A stretch of DNA of 64,000 nucleotides from Pontixanthobacter gangjinensis. Its GTDB lineage: Bacteria > Pseudomonadota > Alphaproteobacteria > Sphingomonadales > Sphingomonadaceae. The notes beneath the pieces are model-generated. The model did not search any database and was not told where the DNA came from. It worked only from the letters and a program-made list of their open reading frames with translations. Numbering within the stretch: the first letter of the stretch is position 1; each line of letters opens with the position of its first letter. The position numbers were made by a program, and so were the translations under genes. Of this stretch, positions 17,945-26,924 are shown in pieces. Location: contig NZ_WTYS01000001.1 of NCBI RefSeq assembly GCF_009827545.1, positions 1,389,772-1,453,771 of the forward strand. Direction: 5' to 3'.

Positions 17945-18906
17945 TCCGCTCGGTCATCTGCGGCAGTGGGTCAGCCTTACCCGGGCGCGCGGTGACCAAT
18001 GCTGAATTGGCACAGCGGGTCGATACCAGCGATGAATGGATTGTAGAGCGCACTGGAATCAAGCAACGCTACATTGCAGCAGAAGGCGAAACCACCTCAA
18101 CGCTCGCAACACTTGCAGCGCAGCGCGCGCTGGAAGCTGCCGGTATCGATGCAAAAGATATCGATCTGATCATTCTTGCCACAGCAACGCCCGATCAGAC
18201 CTTTCCCGCCACGGCCACCAAAGTGCAGCATGCGCTCGGCTGCAATGGCGGCATTGCATTCGATGTTGCGGCGGTATGCTCTGGATTTCTCTACGCGCTC
18301 GGCACTGCGGATTCGATGCTCCGCACAGGTATGGCAAAGCGCGCCTTGGTAATCGGCGCGGAGACATTTAGCCGCATTCTCGACTGGGAAGACCGAACAA
18401 CATGTGTCTTGTTCGGTGACGGCGCAGGCGCGTTGGTGCTCGAAGTACAAGAGGTCGCAGAGGACGGGCCCGGTATTATCGATATAAAACTTCACGCAGA
18501 CGGCGCCCACAATGAATTGCTTTATGTCGATGGCGGCCCATCCAGCACCGGTACGGTTGGCAAATTGCGCATGAGAGGCCGCGAAGTGTTCCGCCATGCT
18601 GTGGTCAATCTCGCTGATGTTTTGCGAGAAACCCTTGCATCGTCGGGCTTTGAAGCGAACGATATTGACTGGGTTGTGCCGCATCAGGCCAATGCACGGA
18701 TTTTGGATGCAACCGCGCGCAAGCTTGGTCTGCCGCCTGAAAAAGTGATTGTCACCGTGGACCAGCACGCCAACACTTCGGCGGCATCTGTGCCGCTGGC
18801 GTTTGATGTCGGGATACGTGACGGACGGATTAAGAAGGGTGATTTGGTGATGTTTGAAGCGATGGGCGGCGGCTTCACCTGGGGCGCTTCTTTGGTAAGA
18901 ATTTAA
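17941..18906 (+). CDS. fabH: Beta-ketoacyl-ACP synthase III
   Basis: A 321-residue condensing enzyme that starts fatty-acid synthesis from an acyl-CoA and malonyl-ACP. The catalytic triad is visible as Cys113 (AAVCSGF), His248 (VPHQAN) and Asn278 (HANTSAAS). The C-terminal GGGFTWGA loop is intact. The GTG start overlaps the plsX stop. Confidence 0.98.
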   Translation: MIRSVICGSGSALPGRAVTNAELAQRVDTSDEWIVERTGIKQRYIAAEGETTSTLATLAAQRALEAAGIDAKDIDLIILATATPDQTFPATATKVQHALGCNGGIAFDVAAVCSGFLYALGTADSMLRTGMAKRALVIGAETFSRILDWEDRTTCVLFGDGAGALVLEVQEVAEDGPGIIDIKLHADGAHNELLYVDGGPSSTGTVGKLRMRGREVFRHAVVNLADVLRETLASSGFEANDIDWVVPHQANARILDATARKLGLPPEKVIVTVDQHANTSAASVPLAFDVGIRDGRIKKGDLVMFEAMGGGFTWGASLVRI

Positions 18907-18980
18907 TCCAATCGCTGTTTCAATTGGATAATTTTTGGAAGCGATTGCTCAATTTTGAATTTACGGCTACACGCGTAGCC
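18906..18980 (+). promoter_or_regulatory. Competing hairpins between fabH and ihfA
   Basis: ATCCAAT (18906-18912) can pair with ATTGGAT (18923-18929), followed by AATTTTT, a weak terminator-like hairpin that includes the last base of the fabH stop codon. Alternatively CAATCGCT (18909-18916) can pair with AGCGATTG (18940-18947), which excludes the first. A third hairpin, GGCTAC/GTAGCC (18965-18980), follows. The arrangement resembles a simple attenuator before ihfA; this is inference. Confidence 0.4.
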
Positions 18981-19021
18981 GATTACACCGAGTCTGGGTC
19001 GCACCAGAGAGGAGTGAGCGA

Positions 19022-19321
19022 ATGTCAAGATCAGTCAGTACCCTGACAAGGGCCGATCTCGCGGAAACAATAAACCGTAAGATGGGTCTTTCACGGGCGG
19101 AATCGCTCGACCTAGTGGAATCAATTCTCGCTCATATGTGTGAGGGGATGTCCAGTGGTGAAAACGTGAAGATATCCGGATTCGGAAGCTTCATATTGCG
19201 CGATAAGAAAGAACGAGTTGGCAGGAACCCGAAAACCGGCGTTGAAGTGCCAATCACACCACGCAGGGTTGTAACCTTCCGCGCGAGCCAATTGCTGAAA
19301 GAACGGATAGCCAAGGGCTAA
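19022..19321 (+). CDS. ihfA: Integration host factor subunit alpha
   Basis: A 99-residue HU/IHF-family DNA-bending protein. It begins with [19 protein letters not shown] and carries the beta-arm segment [12 protein letters not shown](T)PRRVVTF typical of IHF-alpha. It binds as a heterodimer with IHF-beta. The GAGAGGAGTGAGCG ribosome site lies just before the ATG. It sits between fabH and a MerR gene, as in related genomes. Confidence 0.96.
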   Translation: MSRSVSTLTRADLAETINRKMGLSRAESLDLVESILAHMCEGMSSGENVKISGFGSFILRDKKERVGRNPKTGVEVPITPRRVVTFRASQLLKERIAKG

Positions 19322-19339
19322 CCAGCCAAAGGAAATGAA

Positions 19340-19924
19340 ATGAGTGCGCAATTCGAAGACGGAAAAGACGAAGGCGCGCTTCGAACCATTGGCGAAGTCA
19401 GCCGTGCGTTGGGTATTAAGACCCATGTGCTGCGATATTGGGAACAACAATTCCCGATGCTTGATCCCCTGAAACGCAGCGGTGGCAGGAGGTATTACCG
19501 ATCTGAAGATGTCGATCTGATTGAGCGTATCAACCAGCTTGTGAATGACGAGGGATACACCTTGAAAGGCGCTCAACAGGTGATTGAAAGCGGTAAGGGC
19601 GAGGCTAAGGGCGTTGGTGCTTCTGGCGATACAGGCGGTCAAGGTGAAACAGACCCATTGGCTGGCGAAACCGGCAACTCAAGCGCAATTCCGGCGGAAC
19701 TGCCTTCCGCTGCCGATGGCGGAGTCGACGCCTTCTTTGGAAGGGATTCTTATGCGGATACTAAAACGGATAGTGCGCCCGAAGAAGTTGTTCCATCATC
19801 GTTGGATCTTGATGAACAGGCTGAAGTTGAAATTAAGCTTAATGAGGAAGGCCCCTCGCGAGCCGCAATTTTGGCGCAGCTAAAGTCAATCCGTATCCGT
19901 CTGGCAGATGCGCTCGCAGCCTGA
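19340..19924 (+). CDS. MerR family transcriptional regulator
   Basis: A 194-residue protein. Residues ~12-80 form a MerR winged helix-turn-helix (TIGEVSRALGIKTHVLRYWE, then RRYYRSEDVDLI). The remainder is low-complexity, Gly/Ser/Asp-rich and without the usual effector-binding Cys or dimer coiled coil, apart from a short C-terminal helix. It is 18 nt after ihfA and probably co-transcribed. Target unknown. It ends 3 nt from the convergent smc stop. Confidence 0.93.
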   Translation: MSAQFEDGKDEGALRTIGEVSRALGIKTHVLRYWEQQFPMLDPLKRSGGRRYYRSEDVDLIERINQLVNDEGYTLKGAQQVIESGKGEAKGVGASGDTGGQGETDPLAGETGNSSAIPAELPSAADGGVDAFFGRDSYADTKTDSAPEEVVPSSLDLDEQAEVEIKLNEEGPSRAAILAQLKSIRIRLADALAA

Positions 19925-19927
19925 GCG

Positions 19928-22900
19928 CTATAATGCAGCTACCAATTCTTCTGCCGCACCCAAATCGACGCTGACAAGGCGCGATATACCTTTCTCGACC
20001 ATGGTTACGCCGAACAATCTGTGCATCCGGCTCATGGTGACTGCGTTATGCGTGACGATCAGGTAGCGCGTGTCGGTTTCCTTGGTCATCGCAATCAGTA
20101 GATCGCAAAACCGGTCAATATTGGCATCATCGAGCGGAGCGTCGACCTCGTCGAGCACGCAAATCGGGGCGGGGTTGGTCAGGAACAAAGCGAAGATCAG
20201 CGCGATAGCCGTAAGCGCCTGCTCGCCGCCCGAAAGCAATGTTAGCGATTGCAATCGTTTGCCAGGCGGTTGTGCGAAAATTTCCAAGCCGGCTTCAAGC
20301 GGATCGTCGCTATCGATCAACGCCAGATGTGCTTTTCCGCCTTCGAAAAGGCGGGTGAACAAGCGTTGAAAGTGGCCGTCGACCTGTTCAAACGCGGCTG
20401 AAAGCCGTTCACGGCCCTCACGATTTAGGCTTCCGATTGAACCGCGTAATCGGTTCACAGCTTCGGCAAGCTCTGCCTGTTCGGCGGCGCTCGATCCGGC
20501 TTGTTCTTCCAGCTTTGACAATTCCTCGGCGGCCACCAAATTCACAGGTCCAATCCGTTCGCGGCTCGCATTTAGCCGCTCCAGTTCCCCGCCTTCCAAC
20601 CCTGAGTTCTTGACCTCTTCGGCGTCAAAATCGAATCTTCCGGCCAGCATCGGCGGGGGGCATTGAAAACGCTCACCTGAGACACGGGCCATTTCAGCGC
20701 GCCGTGCCTCTTCATTCTCGGCGCGCGCAGCAAGTCCGGCGCGTGATTCTCGTGCGGTTGCCAGCGCTTCATTGACTTCGCCAAATTTCTTGTCGGCAAT
20801 TTCAGCCACGTCATGTGCTTTGGCGACAGCAGCTTCAGCTTGTGCGAGCTCCTTGGTCAATCTTTCGCGAACCGAGTCACCTTGCTCGATCTCGCGCATC
20901 AACCCCTCTGGCTTGGCCGCGAAAATGGCGCGTTGTTCTTCGATTTCTTCGAAGCGGCGTCCCATGTCGGATAGGCGCTGAGCCGCCTCGCCCGAGCGGG
21001 CCTGCCAATTGGCCATATCGCTGCGCTGCGCGGCCGTGCGTTCACGTGCCACCGCCAACGCTTGCTCATGTGCTGCGAGCGCACCCGTTGCCGCCTGGAG
21101 CGATGACCGGGCCGCGTCATGCTTTGCTTGGGAGGCTTCCAACGTTATCCGTCCGGTCTCGGGCGGCGGGAGAGCCATGCGCCTGTTCGCAGCTTGAGCC
21201 AATTCTGCCTCTGCCCCGCTGCGTTGGTCGGCCAGATCAAGCTTGGCGGCATCAAGTTCCTGCAACCGTGCAGCAAGACGTTCGCGTGCCGCCTCGGCCT
21301 GATCAAGCGCCCGCAATGATTGTCGCTCCGCCTCGGCTGCTTCGCTAACGCCGCGTTCCAGCGAGACCAATTCGCGTTGTAGTTCGCTCAGTTCCTCTTG
21401 GGCTGTGGCCTGGGCCGCAGCTGCCGCATCGGCTGAAGAGCGCTTTTCCGGCAGATGATTTTCCAGATCTGCCAAACGGTTCGCTGCTTCGAGCCGGGCC
21501 GCTTCCGCTGCACCTTCTCCGCGCGCGATAAAGCCGTCCCAACGGCGCAAATGCCCCTTTGTGGTGACAAGCCATTCACCTGGTTTCAGCGGGCGGCCGT
21601 CATCAACATCGGCCACATGAACCAACGCTAGCCGCGCCTGCAATTGTGGCGGACAGGCGGTGATATAATTGATGAGGCTGTTTGAAACCTTGCTTGGCGC
21701 GTCGCTACCCGTCCAAAAGCGCCCATCATTAACCTGCGCAGGTAATCCCAGCGGAGATTTCGCGTCTCTGCCCAACGCTGCCGCTAATGCCCGTTCGTAT
21801 CCCGGCTTTACCCGGACTTCATCAAGTGCGGTGGGCAAGCCCTTTCGCTGGGCTCGCTGTTTTTCGCGGGCATCTCGGTCGCGGGCCAGCGCGCTATATT
21901 CGTGTTCGATGCCCGCCAATTCAGCCTTGGCATTGGCGAGCGCATTGCCCGTTTCATCGCGCGCGAGCTGTAATTCTTGCTTGCGCGCTTGTTGCTGTTC
22001 CAAATCAGTGCGGCGCAGGGCAAGGGTGGCTGCTGCCTGTTCAGAATTTTTGGTCGCCTGTTGCACCTCAGCTTCGGGATTGCCTCTTTCGCCCAAGGAT
22101 GCCCGAATTTGCTCTTGCCGGGCGGCTTCGGCATCAAGTCGGTCCATCCGTGACTTTGCTTGTGACACTTCGGCTTCGGCAACGCGCCATTCGGCTTCAA
22201 CGCCGGCCTGATCTGCGGTGGCTTTCGCCAGTGCCAGTTCTGCTGTACGGCCAGCGCGTTCGGCTTCTTCCAATGCGTTGGCGAGCGCCGGTCTGCGCTC
22301 TTCATCCGCAGCGAGCGATGCCTCATTGCTCGACAGTTCCTTCTCCAACCGGGCAAGTGCCTCTGCGGCGTCCTTGGTCATCCGGTCGGCATCGCCACGA
22401 TCTTCCTCCAGCCGCTTCTTTTGCTTGTTGAGGTCGGCAAGCCTCTGCTCGGCTGCTTCCAATTGAGAGGTTAGCGATGCCATCCGGTGACCGTGAGCGC
22501 TGGCATCATCGCGCCGGTCCGATTGCTCTTCGCGTGCCTCTGAAAGTGTCTTTGCCGCAAGATGCTGGGCCTTCTGGGCTTCATCGCTTGCGGCTTTTGC
22601 ATCTGTCACGCGCTGCTCGGCTTCTTGGGCTTGCTTACGCGCGGCTTGCGCAGCTTCAGCGGCATCGCGCCAGCGGGCAAATAGCAGTCTCGCTTCGGCA
22701 GTGGTGATTTGTTCGGTCAGCTTGGTGTAGCGTTCGGCTTGCTTTGCCTGACGCCGCAGCGACGACATTTGGGAATCCAGTCCCGCCATCAAATCTTCAA
22801 GCCGCTCGAGGTTCTTCTCTGTTGAACGCAGCTTGCTTTCGGCATCGCGGCGTCGAACGTGGAGCCCGGCGATACCGGCTGCTTCCTCTAGCATTTGGCG

Positions 22901-23353
22901 GCGCTCAGCTGGCTTAGCCGCGATGACTTGGGCGATCTTGCCTTGGCTAACCAATGCTGGCGAATGCGCGCCAGTTGCCGCATCTGCAAAGGTTAGAGAG
23001 ACATCCTTGGCACGGACATCGCTGCCATTGACGCGATAGGCGCTGCCTGCGCCTCGTTCGATCCGGCGGGTAACTTCCAGTTCCTCACCGAAATCATCTT
23101 CAGCATGCAGGACAACCTCTGCAAAATCGCGCGGGGGGCGGGTTTCAGTGCCAGCGAAGATGACATCTTCCATCCCGCCCGAGCGCATGGACTTGGGTGA
23201 ATTTTCACCCATAACCCACCGGATCGCCTCCAGCAGGTTGGATTTGCCGCAGCCGTTGGGGCCGACAACGCCGGTTAGACCCGGCTCAATGCGCAATTCG
23301 GCTGGCTCGACGAAGCTTTTGAATCCGCTGAGCTTGAGCCGTTTTATGAGCAT
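19928..23353 (-). CDS. smc: Chromosome segregation protein SMC
   Basis: A 1141-residue condensin ATPase. Walker A GPNGCGKSN is at residues 31-39, the ABC signature LLSGGEQAL is near residue 1050, and Walker B ICVLDEVDAPLDD follows. The two heads flank long Ala/Glu/Arg-rich coiled coils and a hinge around residues 500-620. It acts with ScpA/ScpB (not in this window) to organise the origin region. Length is normal. The gene precedes nothing on its strand, so it ends the mutY-side gene string. Confidence 0.98.
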   Translation of the reverse strand: MLIKRLKLSGFKSFVEPAELRIEPGLTGVVGPNGCGKSNLLEAIRWVMGENSPKSMRSGGMEDVIFAGTETRPPRDFAEVVLHAEDDFGEELEVTRRIERGAGSAYRVNGSDVRAKDVSLTFADAATGAHSPALVSQGKIAQVIAAKPAERRQMLEEAAGIAGLHVRRRDAESKLRSTEKNLERLEDLMAGLDSQMSSLRRQAKQAERYTKLTEQITTAEARLLFARWRDAAEAAQAARKQAQEAEQRVTDAKAASDEAQKAQHLAAKTLSEAREEQSDRRDDASAHGHRMASLTSQLEAAEQRLADLNKQKKRLEEDRGDADRMTKDAAEALARLEKELSSNEASLAADEERRPALANALEEAERAGRTAELALAKATADQAGVEAEWRVAEAEVSQAKSRMDRLDAEAARQEQIRASLGERGNPEAEVQQATKNSEQAAATLALRRTDLEQQQARKQELQLARDETGNALANAKAELAGIEHEYSALARDRDAREKQRAQRKGLPTALDEVRVKPGYERALAAALGRDAKSPLGLPAQVNDGRFWTGSDAPSKVSNSLINYITACPPQLQARLALVHVADVDDGRPLKPGEWLVTTKGHLRRWDGFIARGEGAAEAARLEAANRLADLENHLPEKRSSADAAAAAQATAQEELSELQRELVSLERGVSEAAEAERQSLRALDQAEAARERLAARLQELDAAKLDLADQRSGAEAELAQAANRRMALPPPETGRITLEASQAKHDAARSSLQAATGALAAHEQALAVARERTAAQRSDMANWQARSGEAAQRLSDMGRRFEEIEEQRAIFAAKPEGLMREIEQGDSVRERLTKELAQAEAAVAKAHDVAEIADKKFGEVNEALATARESRAGLAARAENEEARRAEMARVSGERFQCPPPMLAGRFDFDAEEVKNSGLEGGELERLNASRERIGPVNLVAAEELSKLEEQAGSSAAEQAELAEAVNRLRGSIGSLNREGRERLSAAFEQVDGHFQRLFTRLFEGGKAHLALIDSDDPLEAGLEIFAQPPGKRLQSLTLLSGGEQALTAIALIFALFLTNPAPICVLDEVDAPLDDANIDRFCDLLIAMTKETDTRYLIVTHNAVTMSRMHRLFGVTMVEKGISRLVSVDLGAAEELVAAL

Positions 23354-23386
23354 CGCCGGTGCTGTCCCCCCTCCTTCTAAGTCTCC

Positions 23387-24148
23387 TTAGCGGGCGCCTG
23401 CTTGTTTTAGCATGGGTTCGATCGCAGCCCACGGGCCACCCACGCCGGTTTCAACCCGGCGACCATTGAGGAAGAATGTGGGCGTAGCAGTGACATTATC
23501 GCGGGTAGAGATTTCTTGTGATTGTTCAGCAAGCGCTTCCATTGAAGAAAAATCGGCGAGACATTGCCGCGCCTGATCCTTGCTCAAACCGCGAGCGGCA
23601 AAGAAATCAAGAAATCCGGCTTGTTCGGCGAAGGCAACAAAGCGTTGGTCTTCGGGCAATTGCAGAGCCTGCTCGAGAGCTGCGCCATTGGCCTGCATCG
23701 TATCAAATATTGCGTCGAGGTTACCCCAAACCTGGTCTGACAAGGGGTGAGCAGCCTCTGGCTGGCCGCATCCGATCAAGCGGCTCAATGTCAAATCGGC
23801 TGGTCCACGCAAAACCATGCTGCGGAATTCAAAGCTGACCCGGCCCGAGCTGACATAATCCTCTTTCAGCGGGGCAGCACCCGTTGCTGCAAATGCAGCA
23901 CATGCACCGCAAGTTAGCGAGCCGTATTCGACGAGTTTAATTGGCGCATCGGGATTTCCAAGAACAAATCCGCCATCTGGCGACATTGTGACGACATCTG
24001 TCCAAGCTGATCCTTCTGGAGCCTCGATTGGGGCAATAGGTTCAGCCGAGGTGATTTCATTACCGGATTCGGCCGTATCGCAAGCGGCAACGCCAAGCGT
24101 GAGCGGAGATGCCACCAGGGCTAAGGCAAATGTGCGAAATTTGGTCAT
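23387..24148 (-). CDS. DsbA-like thiol oxidoreductase, lipoprotein
   Basis: A 253-residue exported thioredoxin-fold protein. Its signal peptide ends in a lipobox (VAAC, Cys23), so it is probably membrane-anchored in the periplasm. The active site is Cys80-Gly-Ala-Cys83, and the cis-Pro loop is in DNVTATPTFFLNGRRV. It belongs to the DsbA/BdbD-like group that oxidises or isomerises protein thiols. It lies 33 nt upstream of smc on the same strand, and a second DsbA-like gene precedes it. Confidence 0.9.
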   Translation of the reverse strand: MTKFRTFALALVASPLTLGVAACDTAESGNEITSAEPIAPIEAPEGSAWTDVVTMSPDGGFVLGNPDAPIKLVEYGSLTCGACAAFAATGAAPLKEDYVSSGRVSFEFRSMVLRGPADLTLSRLIGCGQPEAAHPLSDQVWGNLDAIFDTMQANGAALEQALQLPEDQRFVAFAEQAGFLDFFAARGLSKDQARQCLADFSSMEALAEQSQEISTRDNVTATPTFFLNGRRVETGVGGPWAAIEPMLKQAGAR

Positions 24149-24249
24149 AATCGGTTTGTGATCCCTAAGTATTGAGTGAGGCTAGACGATGGGTGTTGAC
24201 GGTAAACCAAGAGATAGCGTTATCCACAGCTTGTCCCGAGACTTATCCA

Positions 24250-24951
24250 TTAAAATTTACTGTTTAGCACCGGTTCGAGCGCAGGCCAATTGTGCACACC
24301 TGCTTGAAGCTCGCCATTGATGGCGAAACTCGGGGTACCCTTGATGCCGAATTCGGCGAAATCTGCGGTTGTGTTTGCTTCCAGCCGCTTTGCTTCAACC
24401 TCGTCCGACAGGCAGCGGTCAAGGTCGGTGCGGCTATATCCGCGTGTTTCCATCATCTGGTAGAAGCCGAAGTCGCTGGCGATTGATCGACGCGCGCTAG
24501 CACGGTCGGCGACCATCCAGCGTTGCTGCTGGGCTCGGGTAGAGGTCGAGGCGACCTGCAACCAGCTGTCTTGGGTAACCATAAACAGCGTGTGGTTGCG
24601 CACATATTTGTCGGGTTCGCCGCATTGGATTGCCAGCGCCGCTGTTAAATCCAAATCATTACGAATGATTGGCCGGATTTCAAATTTTACTTTGCCGCTG
24701 CCGATATAGGCTATCTGGAGTGCAGGCTCGCCTTGCCTAGTAAAGGTTGCACAATGCGAGCATGTGTAACTGACAAATTCGGTCAGTGTCACCTCAGCAT
24801 CCTGATTTCCGATTTGATAGCCGCGGTCAGTCTGAACGACAGTGGTGTTCCAATTACCGCTCGCGCCGATCGTTATGATCGCAACCGCAGAAACTGCCGC
24901 CGCTCGGAGGAATTTTTTGAGTGTCATAAGTTCGGCACACGCCCCGTTCAT
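24250..24951 (-). CDS. DsbA-like thiol oxidoreductase, soluble periplasmic
   Basis: A 233-residue exported thioredoxin-fold protein with a plain signal peptide (LRAAAVSAVAIITIGASGN) and active site Cys64-Ser-His-Cys67, close to the classical DsbA CPHC. The cis-Pro segment is GIKGTPSFAING. The ATG overlaps the DUF721 stop (ATGA), which supports this start; an ATG 24 nt inside is an alternative. With the neighbouring lipoprotein it forms a tandem thiol-redox pair of unlike architecture. Confidence 0.9.
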   Translation of the reverse strand: MNGACAELMTLKKFLRAAAVSAVAIITIGASGNWNTTVVQTDRGYQIGNQDAEVTLTEFVSYTCSHCATFTRQGEPALQIAYIGSGKVKFEIRPIIRNDLDLTAALAIQCGEPDKYVRNHTLFMVTQDSWLQVASTSTRAQQQRWMVADRASARRSIASDFGFYQMMETRGYSRTDLDRCLSDEVEAKRLEANTTADFAEFGIKGTPSFAINGELQAGVHNWPALEPVLNSKF

Positions 24952-25517
24952 GTTATTTTGTCAGTCTGGTTGCCGATGCTGCGCGCCAAGGATTCAAGCA
25001 CGGTCCGCAGTTCCGGATCACCAATATCGCGTAAACTGTCGCCTAGTTCCATCGGAATCGGCTTAAGCGAAGGTGGTGAACTAGCCGGCCGGTTATCAGC
25101 GGGTGGCTGAACCGCACCTTGCCGGATTTTCACCCGCGATACGGCTTGATAGCCAAAGAATCGGTTCACCCGCTCAATAATTTCCGGGATCACGTGCTGG
25201 ATCAACGGGGCGTGGGCGGGCACCACTACCAGTTGCAAGATGCCGTTTTCCTTATCGCCTGGCGGGAACCGGATCGCTTCGGGCGCGCAGACTTTGGCGT
25301 GATGGTTGCCTACAATCTCGGGCCAGCGCGTGACGACGGAGGATTGGACGAAGCCGAAACGGCGAAACGCTGTGCGGCCGATTTGCGGCATCAATTCGGA
25401 AATTGGCTTGGCCGCGCCGCCGCGCGCACGTTCCCACTTGCGAGCGGGCTTTGCGCCTGCCTTGGTGCGTTTCGCATTCGGTTTTGAGCTATCCCGTTCC
25501 ATCGCGGCATTAGCCAT
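24948..25517 (-). CDS. DUF721 domain protein (DciA-like)
   Basis: A 189-residue basic protein. The conserved portion, residues ~35-130 (ISELMPQIGRTAFRRFG, WPEIVG, and later LIQHVIPEIIERVNRFFG), matches DUF721. Some family members (DciA) load the replicative helicase in bacteria without DnaC/DnaI; that role is possible here. The open frame extends to 25631 over the mutY start. I chose MANAAMERD at 25517, which avoids overlap; MERDSS at 25502 is also possible. Confidence 0.85.
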   Translation of the reverse strand: MANAAMERDSSKPNAKRTKAGAKPARKWERARGGAAKPISELMPQIGRTAFRRFGFVQSSVVTRWPEIVGNHHAKVCAPEAIRFPPGDKENGILQLVVVPAHAPLIQHVIPEIIERVNRFFGYQAVSRVKIRQGAVQPPADNRPASSPPSLKPIPMELGDSLRDIGDPELRTVLESLARSIGNQTDKIT

Positions 25518-25531
25518 GCCATAGGCGCAGC

Positions 25532-26569
25532 GTGACTGCCAGCCCGGAACATATCTCTGCCCAATTGCTCGCATGGTATGGCAAACATGCACGCCAATTG
25601 CCGTGGCGCGTGCAGCCGGGGCAGCCGGCACCCGACCCTTACTCTGTTTGGTTGTCCGAAGTGATGCTGCAGCAGACTACGGTCGCGGCAGTGAAGCCCT
25701 ATTTCGCAAAATTTATCGAGCGCTGGCCTGATGTTTACGCATTAGCAGCCGCACCCGAAGAAGATGTCATGGCAGCTTGGGCTGGGTTAGGGTATTATTC
25801 GCGGGCGCGCAATTTGGTCAAATGCGCAAGCGAGGTCGCGGCAATGGGCGGCTTTCCCGAGACCGAGGACGAATTGCGCAAACTGCCGGGGCTTGGCGCT
25901 TATACGGCTGCCGCGATTGCAGCGATTGCATTCGGCCAGCGCGCTGTAGTGGTCGATGCAAATGTCGAGCGGGTCATCTCGCGCCTGTTCACGATTTCAG
26001 AGCCATTGCCGGGCAGCCGGAAAATTATACGGGTGCGTGCGGACCAAATTACGCCGGAAAAGCAATCGGGCGATTTTGCGCAAGCGGTGATGGATTTGGG
26101 CTCCAGCATTTGCACATCGCGCGATGCCAAATGCTTGCTTTGCCCCGTAGCGGAAGCCTGTCAGGCGCGGCAAGGGGGTGATCCGCTGACGTATCCGGTG
26201 AAGGCCCCAAAGAAAGACAAGCCTATCAGACGAGGCACCGCCTATTGGATCGAAAGTGACGGCCATATTTGGCTCGAAACTCGCCAAGGCACTGGAATGC
26301 TAGGTGGGATGCGCGGCCTGCCCGATGATGGTTGGAGCGCCGCGGAGGACGGCAAAATGCCGCCACCGATTTCCGTCAATTGGGCTGAAGCAGGGGTAAT
26401 CCGCCACACTTTCACTCACGCCCATCTGGAACTGAGCGTGCGCGTCTATCGCGGCGCGACGGCAATCCAGTCCGAATTTGGCCAATGGTGGCCCCTGGAC
26501 CGCTTGGACGATGCTGGTCTGCCGACCCTATTTGCAAAGGCCGTGCGTTTGGTCCTCGCCCAAAAGTAA
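25532..26569 (+). CDS. mutY: Adenine DNA glycosylase
   Basis: A 345-residue glycosylase that removes A opposite 8-oxoG. Catalytic Glu is in LSEVMLQQTTV, the helix-hairpin-helix is LPGLGAYTAAAIAA, catalytic Asp is in VVDANVERV, and a 4Fe-4S cluster is given by C-x6-C-x2-C-x5-C. A C-terminal NUDIX-like domain recognises 8-oxoG. It starts with GTG, only 14 nt from the divergent DUF721 start, so promoters must lie within coding sequence. Confidence 0.97.
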   Translation: MTASPEHISAQLLAWYGKHARQLPWRVQPGQPAPDPYSVWLSEVMLQQTTVAAVKPYFAKFIERWPDVYALAAAPEEDVMAAWAGLGYYSRARNLVKCASEVAAMGGFPETEDELRKLPGLGAYTAAAIAAIAFGQRAVVVDANVERVISRLFTISEPLPGSRKIIRVRADQITPEKQSGDFAQAVMDLGSSICTSRDAKCLLCPVAEACQARQGGDPLTYPVKAPKKDKPIRRGTAYWIESDGHIWLETRQGTGMLGGMRGLPDDGWSAAEDGKMPPPISVNWAEAGVIRHTFTHAHLELSVRVYRGATAIQSEFGQWWPLDRLDDAGLPTLFAKAVRLVLAQK

Positions 26570-26576
26570 ACGCAGC

Positions 26577-26798
26577 TTAAATAATTCCGCCACCAAGCCA
26601 AAGGCGCAGCATCGCAATAATCAGCACGATAAGACAGAAATTCCGTCCGCCATTGCTCGAGGACAGAGCGCCGATACCAGCGCCGAGAACGGCGATGGGT
26701 AGAACAACCCAATTGCCCCACCCTAGCAAGGGAATTGCAGAAGGTATGGCCAGAACAAGAGCGACGATACCAATGATAATAGAGATGATATTGAACAT
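26577..26798 (-). CDS. Small two-helix membrane protein
   Basis: A 73-residue hydrophobic protein starting MFNIISIIIGIVALVLAIPS, with two to three membrane segments and a GAGIGALSSSNGG loop. The frame continues upstream to 26849 with hydrophilic sequence, so the ATG at 26798 is preferred. Convergent with mutY (7-nt gap). Function unknown. Confidence 0.65.
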   Translation of the reverse strand: MFNIISIIIGIVALVLAIPSAIPLLGWGNWVVLPIAVLGAGIGALSSSNGGRNFCLIVLIIAMLRLWLGGGII

Positions 26799-26924
26799 GT
26801 GTCTTACATATGTAGCACACCTAGAATTTGCAAGTCTTTGAGTGTTCAAATCTCACAGCAATTGACCGGTCAGCCACAATCCCCCAAACGGTTTTCAAAC
26901 AAAATTGCAAAAGAGGACCTGTGC

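Noticed and set aside
18097-18768. 223-residue antisense frame inside fabH
   Set aside because: fabH is certain, and this frame has no family features.
21669-22431. Long plus-strand frames opposite smc
   Set aside because: They arise from GC-biased coiled-coil codons of smc; Arg/Ser/Ala-rich with no motif.
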